Source of the DNA: Acidimicrobiales bacterium
GTDB lineage: Bacteria; Actinomycetota; Acidimicrobiia; Acidimicrobiales; Aldehydirespiratoraceae
Length of the DNA stretch: 64,000 nt
Reading direction: 5' to 3'
Assembly: GCA_041394245.1 (NCBI GenBank)
Contig: JAWKIR010000002.1
Span: 310,001-374,000 of the forward strand
The position numbers and the translations under genes were made by a program. The notes beneath the pieces were generated by a model that did not search any database, was not told the DNA's origin, and was given only the letters and a program-made list of their open reading frames with translations. How positions within the stretch are numbered: position 1 is the stretch's first letter; each line of letters begins with the position of its first letter. Of this stretch, positions 1 through 7,424 are shown piece by piece.

Positions 1-288
1 GGTGTGCACCACGCGGCCGACGCGACGGTTCAGGGCGAACGCTGCTTCGCCGGCGGCCCAGAGGAGCAGCGGCGGAACGACGACCACGCCGACGGCGAAG
101 AGCACGATGCCCGACGGCTCGATCCGGTTGATTCGGAAGGTCGCCGGGTTCCTGCCCAAGAGGTCGAGGATGGGCTGGGCGACGGCGAGCCCGCAGAGGC
201 CGGCCACGATGAGGAATCGGCCGACGAGACCTTCCCGGTCGGTGGCGGCGTCTGCGCCGTTCGGCTCGGCGGGAGTCGTCGTGTCCAT
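1..288 (-). CDS. Membrane protein N-terminus, sulfatase-like (partial)
   Basis: Translating the minus strand from the ATG at 288 gives 96 residues with no stop before the window edge, so the gene continues to the left. The visible part has two membrane segments, about residues 25-44 and 60-82. Between them is a QPILDLLGRNPATF stretch that I associate with the membrane N-terminus of actinobacterial sulfatase-like hydrolases. That family call is from memory and weak, because no catalytic region is visible. It lies 28 nt downstream of the PIN toxin on the same strand, so it may be cotranscribed. Confidence 0.55.
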   Translation of the reverse strand, partial: MDTTTPAEPNGADAATDREGLVGRFLIVAGLCGLAVAQPILDLLGRNPATFRINRIEPSGIVLFAVGVVVVPPLLLWAAGEAAFALNRRVGRVVHT

Positions 289-316
289 CTCGACGGTGGA
301 CGATACTGCCGTTGGG

Positions 317-751
317 CTATCGGTCGGGTCGCGCCCGTTCGTCGACGAGGGGGGAGACCAGCTCGAACCCGAGCGCGGCGGCGGCGGGGATCTGGTGCCG
401 GTCGAGGGTCAGGTAGCGGACCGGGCGGGGAAGGCGGTCGGCCGCGGCGAGGTGGATCGCATCGACGGTGCGGAGTCCGTAGGCGGCCCCCAGCTCGGTG
501 GCACGGGCGATGCATCGCTCATCGACCGGCACGAGCACGAAGGCATCCAAGTCGGCGCGTGCCGCGGCCCACAGCTCGTTGGCGAGGATCTCCGCGCCCG
601 CCACACGGTGCAGCGCGAGCATCACTTCGGTGCGGGCGAGGTCGCTCGCGCACCAGGTCGGGTCATCGGCCATGGTGGCGTTGACGAGGCCGCGGTCCGG
701 CCCCGGCACGTAGCGAGCGATCAGGGCCGACGGGTCGACGGCGAGCGTCAT
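317..751 (-). CDS. PIN-domain toxin (VapC-like ribonuclease)
   Basis: A 144-residue PIN-domain protein, the usual size for a VapC toxin, which is a metal-dependent RNase that cleaves RNA until bound by its antitoxin. Acidic residues occur where the family needs them: Asp6 in AVDPSALI, a Glu near residue 43, Asp in RTVDAIHLAAA and Asp in LTLDRHQ. The start is the ATG at 751. It overlaps the antitoxin stop by four bases (ATGA), which means tight translational coupling. A longer in-frame extension upstream exists, but it overlaps the antitoxin gene and has the Arg-rich composition of a shadow frame. The RNA target cannot be predicted from sequence. Confidence 0.85.
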   Translation of the reverse strand: MTLAVDPSALIARYVPGPDRGLVNATMADDPTWCASDLARTEVMLALHRVAGAEILANELWAAARADLDAFVLVPVDERCIARATELGAAYGLRTVDAIHLAAADRLPRPVRYLTLDRHQIPAAAALGFELVSPLVDERARPDR

Positions 752-1029
752 CCGGCTTCGCCTCGGAGCTCGGCGATCACCGAGGCGAGTCGGATGTCGA
801 CGGGCACGCCGAACGGCTCGGGCGCCGCCGGGTGATCGGGCCGACCGGGGAGCCGGACGAGGCCGGCGGCGGCGAGGTCGTCGATCGTGGGTGCACCCGG
901 CGGCTCGAGCGGACCCAACTGGGCGACCGGCTCGCCGTCGACGGTGACGATGATGCGTTCGCCGCCGCCGGCGCGCCGCACGATGGCGGCGACGTCGTTG
1001 CGCAGTCCTCGAATGCCGATCCGTTCCAC
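748..1029 (-). CDS. Phd/YefM-type antitoxin
   Basis: A 93-residue partner of the PIN toxin. The first 50 residues match the Phd/YefM DNA-binding fold, with a RGLRNDVAAIVRRAGGGERI stretch followed by a beta hairpin (ITVDGEPVAQLGP). The C-terminal part is Pro-rich, flexible and suited to toxin binding. Known antitoxins of this fold neutralise the toxin and repress their own operon. The start is the GTG at 1029. A TACGAT box on the minus strand (1041-1036) ends six bases before it, so the mRNA may be leaderless. Toxin and antitoxin overlap by four bases. Confidence 0.85.
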   Translation of the reverse strand: MERIGIRGLRNDVAAIVRRAGGGERIIVTVDGEPVAQLGPLEPPGAPTIDDLAAAGLVRLPGRPDHPAAPEPFGVPVDIRLASVIAELRGEAG

Positions 1030-1035
1030 GGTCCG

Positions 1036-1068
1036 ATCGTAGCACGACGCGTAGCACGTGTGTACACA
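1036..1068 (-). promoter_or_regulatory. Candidate promoter/operator of the toxin-antitoxin operon
   Basis: Just upstream of the antitoxin start lie two copies of GTAGCACG (1039-1046 and 1051-1058, 12 bp apart) and a perfect palindrome TGTGTACACA (1059-1068). One repeat overlaps the minus-strand -10 box TACGAT (1041-1036). Autorepressed antitoxins typically bind repeats overlapping their promoter, so this is the expected operator. Binding is inferred. Confidence 0.4.
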
Positions 1069-1075
1069 TCACGAA

Positions 1076-1104
1076 TTGGCGAGATGGGCCAACCTCGCTA
1101 GTTT
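1076..1104 (+). promoter_or_regulatory. Promoter of the acyl-CoA dehydrogenase gene
   Basis: TTGGCG at 1076-1081, a 17-bp spacer, and TAGTTT at 1099-1104 form a good sigma70-type promoter. The -10 box ends seven bases before the ATG at 1112. Transcription would therefore start at or next to the start codon, giving a leaderless mRNA. No Shine-Dalgarno sequence is present. Confidence 0.6.
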
Positions 1105-1111
1105 CTCGTCC

Positions 1112-2227
1112 ATGAACTTTGCATTCTCAGAAGAGCAAGAGCAGCTGCGGGAGTTCGTGCGCAGCTTCCTCGCCGACAAGTCGAGCGAAGAAGCGGTCCG
1201 CGAACAGATGGACACCGAGAAGGGCTTCGACGACGCCGTCTGGAATCAGATGGCCGAGCAGATGGGCCTCCAGGCCCTCGCCATTCCCGAGGAATACGGC
1301 GGGCAGGGCTTCAGCTTCGTCGAACAGGTCGTCGTGCTCGAGGAGATGGGCCGCGCCCTGCTGTGCGCCCCCTACTTCTCGAGCTGCGTGCTCGCGGCCA
1401 ACGCCATCCTCCAGTCGGGGGACGACGCGGCCAAGGCCGAGCTCCTTCCGGGCATCGCGTCGGGCGAGACCCGCGCGACCCTCGCGTTCACCGAGGAGAG
1501 CGGGCGCTGGGACGAGGGCGGCATCACGATGCAGGCCACCGGCTCGGGCGACTCCTGGACACTCGACGGCACGAAGATGTACGTGCTCGACGGTCACACC
1601 GCCAACCTCCTCATCGTCGCGGCGCGCACCGACAAGGGCGTCTCGCTCTTCCAGGTCGCCGCCGACGCCGACGGCCTCACCCGCACGGCACTGTCCACGA
1701 TGGACCAGACCCGCAAGCAGGCCAAGCTCGAGTTCTCGGGTGTCGCGGCCACGCCGATCGGCGACGACGGTGCCGGCTGGGCCACCCTCGAGACCGTGCT
1801 CGATCTCGCCGCGGTGGCGCTGGCCGCCGAGCAGGTCGGTGGCGCCCAGATGTGCCTCGACATGTCGGTCGAATACGCCAAGGTCCGCGTGCAGTTCGGT
1901 CGCCCGATCGGCTCGTTCCAGGCCATCAAGCACAAGTGCGCCGACATGTTGCTCGAGGTCGAGTCGGCGAAGTCCGCGGCGTACTACGCCGGCTGGTGCG
2001 CCGCTGAGATGAACGACGAACTGGGCCAGGTCGCCTCGCTCGCCAAGAGCTACTGCTCCGAGGCGTACTTCCATGCCGCAGCCGAGAACATCCAGATCCA
2101 CGGTGGCATCGGCTTCACCTGGGAGCATCCCGCCCACCTGTACTTCAAGCGGGCCAAGAGCTCCGAGCTCCTCTTCGGTGACCCCACCTACCACCGCGAG
2201 CTGCTCGCCCAACGCATCGGCATCTGA
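1112..2227 (+). CDS. Acyl-CoA dehydrogenase family protein
   Basis: A 371-residue flavoenzyme of the acyl-CoA dehydrogenase fold, expected to oxidise an acyl-CoA thioester to the 2-enoyl-CoA with FAD. The N-terminal helical domain (MNFAFSEEQEQLREFVRSFL) and the middle beta domain (LAFTEESGRWD) are clear. So is the C-terminal helical domain, with VQFGRPIGSFQAIKHKCADM and IQIHGGIGFTWEHPAHLYFK. I do not see the YEGT-type motif that carries the catalytic Glu of classical short-chain enzymes. It may therefore be a subunit of a heteromeric FadE-type enzyme or use another base. The substrate is unknown. The start at 1112 is preferred over an in-frame start 18 codons upstream because that region holds the promoter. 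Confidence 0.85.
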   Translation: MNFAFSEEQEQLREFVRSFLADKSSEEAVREQMDTEKGFDDAVWNQMAEQMGLQALAIPEEYGGQGFSFVEQVVVLEEMGRALLCAPYFSSCVLAANAILQSGDDAAKAELLPGIASGETRATLAFTEESGRWDEGGITMQATGSGDSWTLDGTKMYVLDGHTANLLIVAARTDKGVSLFQVAADADGLTRTALSTMDQTRKQAKLEFSGVAATPIGDDGAGWATLETVLDLAAVALAAEQVGGAQMCLDMSVEYAKVRVQFGRPIGSFQAIKHKCADMLLEVESAKSAAYYAGWCAAEMNDELGQVASLAKSYCSEAYFHAAAENIQIHGGIGFTWEHPAHLYFKRAKSSELLFGDPTYHRELLAQRIGI

Positions 2228-2240
2228 TCATCTCTCCCTT

Positions 2241-2283
2241 CTGTGAGCGTGAACGCCGCTGTGAGCGGCGTTCACGCTCACAG
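2241..2283. repeat. Perfect 20-bp inverted repeat with 3-nt loop
   Basis: The left arm 2241-2260 and right arm 2264-2283 are perfectly complementary around a GTG loop. It starts 13 bp after the acyl-CoA dehydrogenase stop, so it could act as a terminator or mRNA 3'-end stabiliser. There is no T-tract after it, and the length and perfection exceed an ordinary terminator. A dispersed repeat or a protein-binding palindrome is also possible. Confidence 0.8.
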
Positions 2284-2303
2284 AACGAGAGGATGGGGCA
2301 CTG

Positions 2304-2744
2304 ATGACGCTGGCACTCTTCATCGTCGGGGCGATCGTCGTGACCGCGATCGCGTTCGTGGCGGTCGGTCAGGCAGTGGGTCGCATGGCCGACGATCGCC
2401 CGCCGGCGGTCTACGACCTGCACGACGCGTCGGTGTGGATCGGCGACCGACTCCCCGACGAGGTGACCGCCCGGCTGAGCTATGACGACGTCGCGCGGGT
2501 GCTCGGTTGGCATCTCGACTGGTTCGGCGAGGTCGGCGCGGCGTCCCGCTACGGCCAGGAGATCGCCGGTGAAACGGTCCGCCAGGAAGGCGCCATCGCT
2601 CCCGACGACGCGGCGATCGATGCCGTCGTTGCCCGCTCGCTTGCCGAGAACGGTCCCGACGCCGTCGATGTCGTCTGTGTGCTCGATCTGCAGATGAAGT
2701 ACCTCGTGGCGATCGGGGCGGTGGGCAAGGAAGTCGACAGCTGA
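2304..2744 (+). CDS. Small membrane-anchored protein, unknown function
   Basis: 146 residues. The N-terminal 25 residues (MTLALFIVGAIVVTAIAFVA) form one membrane helix. The rest looks like a soluble cytoplasmic domain rich in Asp, Ala and Val. I do not recognise a family or catalytic motif. The start ATG at 2304 follows a purine-rich GAGAGGATGGGG. It sits alone between the long hairpin and the leader-RNA region. Its codon use resembles its neighbours, so I take it as a real native gene. Confidence 0.65.
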   Translation: MTLALFIVGAIVVTAIAFVAVGQAVGRMADDRPPAVYDLHDASVWIGDRLPDEVTARLSYDDVARVLGWHLDWFGEVGAASRYGQEIAGETVRQEGAIAPDDAAIDAVVARSLAENGPDAVDVVCVLDLQMKYLVAIGAVGKEVDS

Positions 2745-2810
2745 AACTGTTTCCCCAAGCCCCTCACTTGTGCTTCACTGACAGGACCAAAGAGAGGAGG
2801 TGGTCCAGAC

Positions 2811-2852
2811 GTGAGTAGTAGATCTGTGACTTTGGAGGTGGCTGGCCGCTAG
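2811..2852 (+). CDS. 13-codon leader peptide MSSRSVTLEVAGR
   Basis: A GTG start lies 10 nt after GGAGG (2796-2800), the strongest ribosome site in the first 10 kb. The peptide ends at TAG (2850-2852). Its ribosome site can be masked by 2861-2869, so translation and folding of the RNA are probably linked. Nothing in the peptide suggests a run of one regulatory amino acid, as in trp- or his-type attenuators. Confidence 0.5.
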   Translation: MSSRSVTLEVAGR

Positions 2853-2987
2853 CACGGCTGCTGGACCACTGGCGCAAACCAAGCCAGCTCCACCCCTGGG
2901 ATCCGTGGGACGGGACACGTCACGCCTGTCGGCCACCGTGCACGCACGGCTGGCGACCACCCCCGGGAATCCAGCAAGTATTCGGGA

Positions 2988-3024
2988 CATCCCGGGGCCG
3001 CCTGGTCCCGGGATGCCTCGTTTT
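2988..3024 (+). terminator. Intrinsic-terminator-like hairpin
   Basis: Arms 2988-2999 and 3004-3015 form a 12-bp stem (one G-U pair) with a four-base loop. TTTT follows at 3021-3024. It ends before the probable own promoter of the next gene (TATGTT, 3063-3068). It can therefore terminate the small transcript completely or act as an attenuator. Confidence 0.6.
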
Positions 3025-3076
3025 CGTGGCCCGAGCGGGGCGCCGCCATATTCCGACGGCGCTATGTTTGGGCGCC

Positions 3077-3268
3077 ATGGAGCGACCAACCCGATTCGAA
3101 GAGACCCGCTTCCTCGGCGACAAGCGTCTGCAGGTCGTCTACGACCTCGACGACGTCGACGACGAGTCCGTCATCGAGGAACTGGCGTCGGGGTCCCACG
3201 CACAGACCTTCGGACCCGACACTCTCGCCGAGGCCCGCAATCGGGGTTACCGCCTCCGGAAGATCTGA
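3077..3268 (+). CDS. Small conserved-looking acidic protein, unknown function
   Basis: 63 residues beginning MERPTRFEETRFLGDKRLQ. It is rich in acidic residues in the middle (YDLDDVDDESVIEEL) and basic at the end (AEARNRGYRLRKI). No membrane segment or known domain is recognised. The ATG at 3077 lies eight bases after TATGTT (3063-3068) with no ribosome site, which fits a leaderless mRNA. It follows the structured RNA at 2781-3027 and precedes the hydrolase-fold gene by only four bases, so the two are likely cotranscribed. An in-frame start 17 codons upstream is possible but overlaps the -10 box. Confidence 0.6.
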   Translation: MERPTRFEETRFLGDKRLQVVYDLDDVDDESVIEELASGSHAQTFGPDTLAEARNRGYRLRKI

Positions 3269-3272
3269 GCAC

Positions 3273-4043
3273 GTGGACCGGCGGTTCACGGTCGACGGCA
3301 ACGAGCTCGCCGCGCATCTCGCTCGTCCGGCGCAGGTCCACCCGACCGCGCAGGCGGGTCTCGTGATCGCACACGGCTTTCCCGCCGAGGCAGGCGGCGG
3401 CATCAACTCCACGGCCAGCTTTCCCGAGCTCGCCGACCGGGCCGCGACCGAGGCGGGGTGGGCGGCGCTCGCGTTCTCGAGCCGCGGTGTCGGCGATTCG
3501 CAGGGCAACTTCTCGCTCGGTGGGTGGCGCAGGGACCTGGCCGGCGCCGTCGCGCATCTGCGCGAGTCCGTGCCCTGCGACGGCGTGTGGCTCGTCGGCT
3601 TCGGCACCGGCGGCGCGTTGGCGATCGACCTGGCGGCCGCCGATCCCGGGATCAACGGGGTCGCGGCGATCGGGGTGCCGGCCGACTTCAAGGACTGGGC
3701 TCGAAATCCGCGAAAGCTCCTCGTGCTCGCTCGCGAGATGGGGATCATCCGCGACGGCGACTTCCCCCGGTCGTTCGACGACTGGTCGGGCGAGATCGCC
3801 TCGCTGCGAGCTTCGCAGGCGGCGGCGAGGATGGCGCCACGCGAGCTCATGATCGTCCACGGGTCCGAGGACGAGATCGTCCCCGTCTTCGATGCCCGCG
3901 AGGTCGCCGATGCCCACGGTTCGGCCGACCTGAGGATCATCGCCGGCGCCGGCCATCACCTGCGTCACGACCCGCGTGCGATCGCCGTCGTACTCGGCTG
4001 GCTCGACCGGCAGCGCAACGTGCTGCTCAACGCCGGCGTCTGA
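3273..4043 (+). CDS. Alpha/beta hydrolase-fold protein lacking the nucleophile serine
   Basis: 256 residues with the alpha/beta hydrolase layout: the HG oxyanion motif (AHGFP, about residue 34), SSRGVGDSQG, the nucleophile-elbow strand WLVGFGTGGALAID, then an acid loop (HGSEDEIVP) and a His (GAGHHLRHDP). At the elbow the sequence is G-F-G-T-G (residues 109-113), so position 111 is Gly where active enzymes have Ser, Cys or Asp. Acid and His are kept. It may be a non-catalytic or differently catalytic member. The start is the GTG at 3273, four bases after the small acidic protein. It converges directly on the HhH-GPD gene, with no base between the stop codons. Confidence 0.75.
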   Translation: MDRRFTVDGNELAAHLARPAQVHPTAQAGLVIAHGFPAEAGGGINSTASFPELADRAATEAGWAALAFSSRGVGDSQGNFSLGGWRRDLAGAVAHLRESVPCDGVWLVGFGTGGALAIDLAAADPGINGVAAIGVPADFKDWARNPRKLLVLAREMGIIRDGDFPRSFDDWSGEIASLRASQAAARMAPRELMIVHGSEDEIVPVFDAREVADAHGSADLRIIAGAGHHLRHDPRAIAVVLGWLDRQRNVLLNAGV

Positions 4044-4622
4044 TCAGTCGGTTTTCGACTTCCCGGCCGCCTTCATGGCCCGGCGCACCTCCCTGAGCGC
4101 GACGAGCGCGTCGGGCGAGTCGAGGTCGGCCACCGACCGGAGGCCGTCCTCGGCGAAGACACCGGCCTCGTGTTCCCAGCCGAGCGGCCGGCGACCGAAC
4201 CGCTTGGCGAGCAGTGCGATGAAGATCTGCGTCTTCTCCGGCCCGAACCCGGGTACCTCGAGGAGGCGATCCCTCAGGGTCTCGGCCCGTCTGACGTGGC
4301 GCCATATCGCCCCGGCGTCGCCGTCGTAGCGGTCCACGAGGTGAGCGCACATGGCCTGGATGCGCCCGCTCATCGACGCAGGGAAGCGGTGCAGGGCCGG
4401 CTTGGCGCGACAGATCTCGGCGAACGACTCGGGGTCGATCCTGGCGATCACCTTGGCATCGAGTTCGCCACCGAGGCGCTCACGCAGCCGGGCCGGTCCC
4501 ACGAACGCGAGCTCGATCGAGATCTGTTGATCGAGCAGCATGCCGATCATCAGTGCGAGGGGATCGCGGTTGAGCAGTCGGTCGGCCGCCGGGTCGCCCG
4601 TCACTGCGAGGGTGCCGCGCAC
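4044..4622 (-). CDS. HhH-GPD base-excision DNA repair protein
   Basis: 192 residues. A helix-hairpin-helix (LLEVPGFGPEKTQIFIALLA) follows an N-terminal helical region (DPLALMIGMLLDQQISIELA), as in DNA glycosylases that remove damaged bases. There is no Cys cluster for an Fe-S site. The start is taken as the GTG at 4622, which is two bases after the aceE stop, so the gene is probably in the aceE operon. A longer in-frame start at 4700 would run inside aceE and adds only low-complexity residues. The lesion specificity cannot be read from the sequence. Confidence 0.8.
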   Translation of the reverse strand: MRGTLAVTGDPAADRLLNRDPLALMIGMLLDQQISIELAFVGPARLRERLGGELDAKVIARIDPESFAEICRAKPALHRFPASMSGRIQAMCAHLVDRYDGDAGAIWRHVRRAETLRDRLLEVPGFGPEKTQIFIALLAKRFGRRPLGWEHEAGVFAEDGLRSVADLDSPDALVALREVRRAMKAAGKSKTD

Positions 4623-4623
4623 C

Positions 4624-7344
4624 TCAGCTGCCGGTGTCGGGGTGCGCCGGGTCGGGTCGGTACGGGTCGATGCCGTAGGTGCGGATGGCCGCGGTGACAT
4701 CGGACGCCGGGATCTCTCCGGCCTCGGACAGCGCGTAGAGGACGGCGATCACCACGGAGAAGGCATCGACCTCGAAGAAGCTCCGAAGTGCCTCGCGGGT
4801 GTCGGACCGGCCGAAGCCGTCGGTGCCGAGCACCCTCATGGGGCGCGGCGTCCACCGGCTGACCTGGCCGGGCACCAGCCCCATCCAGTCGGAGACCGCG
4901 ACGATCGGGCCCTCGCTGGTCCGGAGCTTGCGGGTCAGGTCCGGGACCTCGGGTTCGTTCTCCGGCTGGAGTCGGTTCCGTCGCTCGACGTCGAGCGCGT
5001 TGGCGCGCAGCCGCTTGTAGGAGGTGACGCTCCACAGTTCGGCGGAGATGTCGTGGAACTCGGCGAGAATCGCCTGGGCCTCCCTGGCCGCGAGGTTGGC
5101 CGGGCCGGAGAAGAGGATCGTCGCTCGCTTCGAGGGCCCCTCCGGTCCGTCATCCCACTTGTAGAGACCGCTGGTGATGTCGCGATCCTCGACATGGTCG
5201 GGGCGGGGCGGCTGCTCGTAGTTCTCGTTGTAGATGGCGAGGTAGTAGAAGACGTCCTCGCCGTCGACGGCACGACCGTCCGGATACATGCGGTGCAGAC
5301 CGTCGCGGATGATGGTGGAGAGCTCGTAGGCGAATGCCGGATCGTAGGCTTCGCACGCCGGCACGGTCGACGCGAGCAGCATGCTGTGGCCGTCCTGGTG
5401 CTGGAGGCCCTCGCCGAGCAATGTGGTCCGGCCGGCGGTGGCGCCCATGAGGAACCCGCGGGTCCGGGCGTCGGCGGCGGCCCAGATCGAGTCACCCACC
5501 CGTTGGAAGCCGAACATCGAATAGAAGGTGTAGAAGGGCACCATCGGCACGCCGTTGTTGGCGTAGGCGGTGCCGGCGGCGATCCACGACGCGGTCGACC
5601 CGCATTCGGTGATGCCTTCCTCGAGGATCTGACCGTCCTTGCTCTCGGTGTAGGAGAGCAGCAGGTCGTGGTCGACGGGCTCGTAGAGCTGGCCGGTGGG
5701 GGCGTAGATGCCGAACTCGCGAAACAGCGAGTCCATGCCGAACGTGCGGGCCTCGTCGGGCACGATCGGGACCACCCGGTCGCCGAATGCCTCGTCGCGC
5801 AGGAGGTCGCGCAGCAGGGACGTGAACGCCATGGTGGTCGACACGGCGCGACCGGCGGAGCCCTTCTGGAGGTCCAGGAACGGGGACTCGCCGGGCAGCT
5901 TGAGAGGTCGACGGTCGCGGATCATCCGGGAGGGGAGCGGCCCGTCGAGCGCCCGGCGGCGATCCATCAGGTAGGTGCGCTCGGGTGAGTCGGGCGACGG
6001 GCGGAAGTAGGGCGGGATCCCGTCCTCGAGTGCTTCCTCGGGAATCTCGTCCTCGACGTGGAGTCGCTCACGCAGCTCGAGCAGCTGCTTCTTGGTCATC
6101 TTCTTGATCTGGTGGGTGGCGTTGCGTCCCTCGAATCCCTCGCCGAGGGTCCAGCCCTTGATCGTCTTGGCGAGGATGACCGTCGGCTGGTCGGTGGTCT
6201 CGGCCGCGGCCTTGAATGCCGCGTAGACCTTCTGGTAGTCGTGCCCGCCTCGGGGAAGCGCCTTCAGCTCGTCGTCGCTCAGGTGCTCGACCAGCTTGCG
6301 CAGTCGGGGGTCGGGGCCGAAAAAGTGTTCTCGGATGTAGGCGCCGTCCTCGACCGCGTAGCGCTGGTACGCGCCGTCGATGGTCTCGCCCATCTTGTTG
6401 AGCAGGACGCCGTCGACGTCGCGGTGCAGGAGTTCGTCCCACCGGGTTCCCCAGATGACCTTGATGACGTTCCAGCCCGCGCCCCGGAACACGCCTTCGA
6501 GTTCCTGGATGATCTTGCCGTTGCCGCGCACGGGGCCATCGAGGCGCTGCAGGTTGCAGTTGATGATCCACTTCAGGTTGCCGAGCTGGGCCCGACCGGC
6601 GAGCGAGATCGCGCCGAGGGTCTCCGGCTCGTCGCACTCACCGTCGCCGAGGAAGCTCCACACGTTGCTCTGCGAGGTGTCGTCGAGTCGACGCTGATGG
6701 AGGTACTTGTTGAACCGTGCCTGGTAGATCGAGTTGATCGGCCCGAGGCCCATCGACACGGTGGGGTACTCCCAGAAGTCGGGCATGAGCCGCGGGTGTG
6801 GGTAGCTCGACAGGCCCCCGCCACCGACCTCCATACGGAAGCGGTCGAGCTGCTGCTCGTCGAGCCGGCCCTCGAGGTAGGCGCGGGCGTAGATGCCCGG
6901 TGCGGCATGGCCCTGGAAGTAGACGTGATCGCCGGGCAGGCCGTCTTCCTTGCCCTTGAAGAAGTGGTTGAAGCCGACTTCGTAGAGCGAGGCGCTCGAC
7001 GCGAAGGTCGACAGGTGGCCGCCGATGCCGTCGGCGGTCTTGTTCGCCCGGATCACCATGGCGGCGGCGTTCCAGCGGATGAAGGCGCGGATGCGACGCT
7101 CGATGTGTTCGTCGCCGGGGAAGAACGGCTGTTCCTCGGCCGGGATCGTGTTGATGTAGGGGGTGCTCGTCGTGGGTGGGACGCCCAGTTGCAGTTCGTT
7201 GGCCCGTTGCAAGAGTCGGGCCACGATGTAGCGGGCCCGGGCCTGACCCTTCGCGCCGTGGATCGCATCGAGCGAGTCGATCCACTCCTGCGTCTCGGCG
7301 GGATCGATATCGGGGAGTTGCCGACTGAAGTGGTCTGCTGCCAT
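4624..7344 (-). CDS. aceE: Pyruvate dehydrogenase E1, homodimeric type
   Basis: 906 residues, the normal size for the single-chain E1 of enterobacteria and actinobacteria. It decarboxylates pyruvate with thiamine diphosphate and passes the acetyl group to the lipoyl domain of E2. The ThDP motif is present as GDGECDEPE (about residue 233) followed by NCNLQRLDGPVRGN. The N-terminus DHFSRQLPDIDPAETQEW is typical of AceE. I prefer the ATG at 7344; a TTG three codons upstream is possible. E2 and E3 genes are about 25 kb away at 30.7-33.6 kb. It is divergent from the RNase H gene. Confidence 0.97.
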   Translation of the reverse strand: MAADHFSRQLPDIDPAETQEWIDSLDAIHGAKGQARARYIVARLLQRANELQLGVPPTTSTPYINTIPAEEQPFFPGDEHIERRIRAFIRWNAAAMVIRANKTADGIGGHLSTFASSASLYEVGFNHFFKGKEDGLPGDHVYFQGHAAPGIYARAYLEGRLDEQQLDRFRMEVGGGGLSSYPHPRLMPDFWEYPTVSMGLGPINSIYQARFNKYLHQRRLDDTSQSNVWSFLGDGECDEPETLGAISLAGRAQLGNLKWIINCNLQRLDGPVRGNGKIIQELEGVFRGAGWNVIKVIWGTRWDELLHRDVDGVLLNKMGETIDGAYQRYAVEDGAYIREHFFGPDPRLRKLVEHLSDDELKALPRGGHDYQKVYAAFKAAAETTDQPTVILAKTIKGWTLGEGFEGRNATHQIKKMTKKQLLELRERLHVEDEIPEEALEDGIPPYFRPSPDSPERTYLMDRRRALDGPLPSRMIRDRRPLKLPGESPFLDLQKGSAGRAVSTTMAFTSLLRDLLRDEAFGDRVVPIVPDEARTFGMDSLFREFGIYAPTGQLYEPVDHDLLLSYTESKDGQILEEGITECGSTASWIAAGTAYANNGVPMVPFYTFYSMFGFQRVGDSIWAAADARTRGFLMGATAGRTTLLGEGLQHQDGHSMLLASTVPACEAYDPAFAYELSTIIRDGLHRMYPDGRAVDGEDVFYYLAIYNENYEQPPRPDHVEDRDITSGLYKWDDGPEGPSKRATILFSGPANLAAREAQAILAEFHDISAELWSVTSYKRLRANALDVERRNRLQPENEPEVPDLTRKLRTSEGPIVAVSDWMGLVPGQVSRWTPRPMRVLGTDGFGRSDTREALRSFFEVDAFSVVIAVLYALSEAGEIPASDVTAAIRTYGIDPYRPDPAHPDTGS

Positions 7345-7424
7345 ATCAGCCAATCATCGCAGCCCGAGCGGTCCAGTTGTGGCCATGGGTCGGGGCTTCT
7401 CGTCCGGCGTGGCAGGATCACGGC

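Larger units (their letters stand above)
2781..3027 (+). ncRNA. Structured leader or small RNA with mini-ORF
   Basis: The 332 bp between genes at 2745-3076 are not empty. In order they hold a very strong ribosome site (GGAGG, 2796-2800), a 13-codon ORF (2811-2852), two downstream segments complementary to upstream purine-rich stretches, and a strong hairpin with a T-run (2988-3024). Segment 2861-2869 is exactly complementary to 2800-2808, next to the ribosome site. Segment 2883-2894 pairs with 2837-2846 apart from a 2-nt bulge. The mini-ORF uses AGT, AGA, TCT and TTG codons, unlike its GC-rich neighbours, which suggests selection on the RNA. I see no clear promoter upstream. It could be an attenuator leader for the gene at 3077 or a stand-alone small transcript. 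I know no named RNA family for it. Confidence 0.55.

Noticed and set aside
7345..7353. TTG start for aceE three codons upstream
   Set aside because: ATG 7344 is a stronger codon, and neither has a clear ribosome site.
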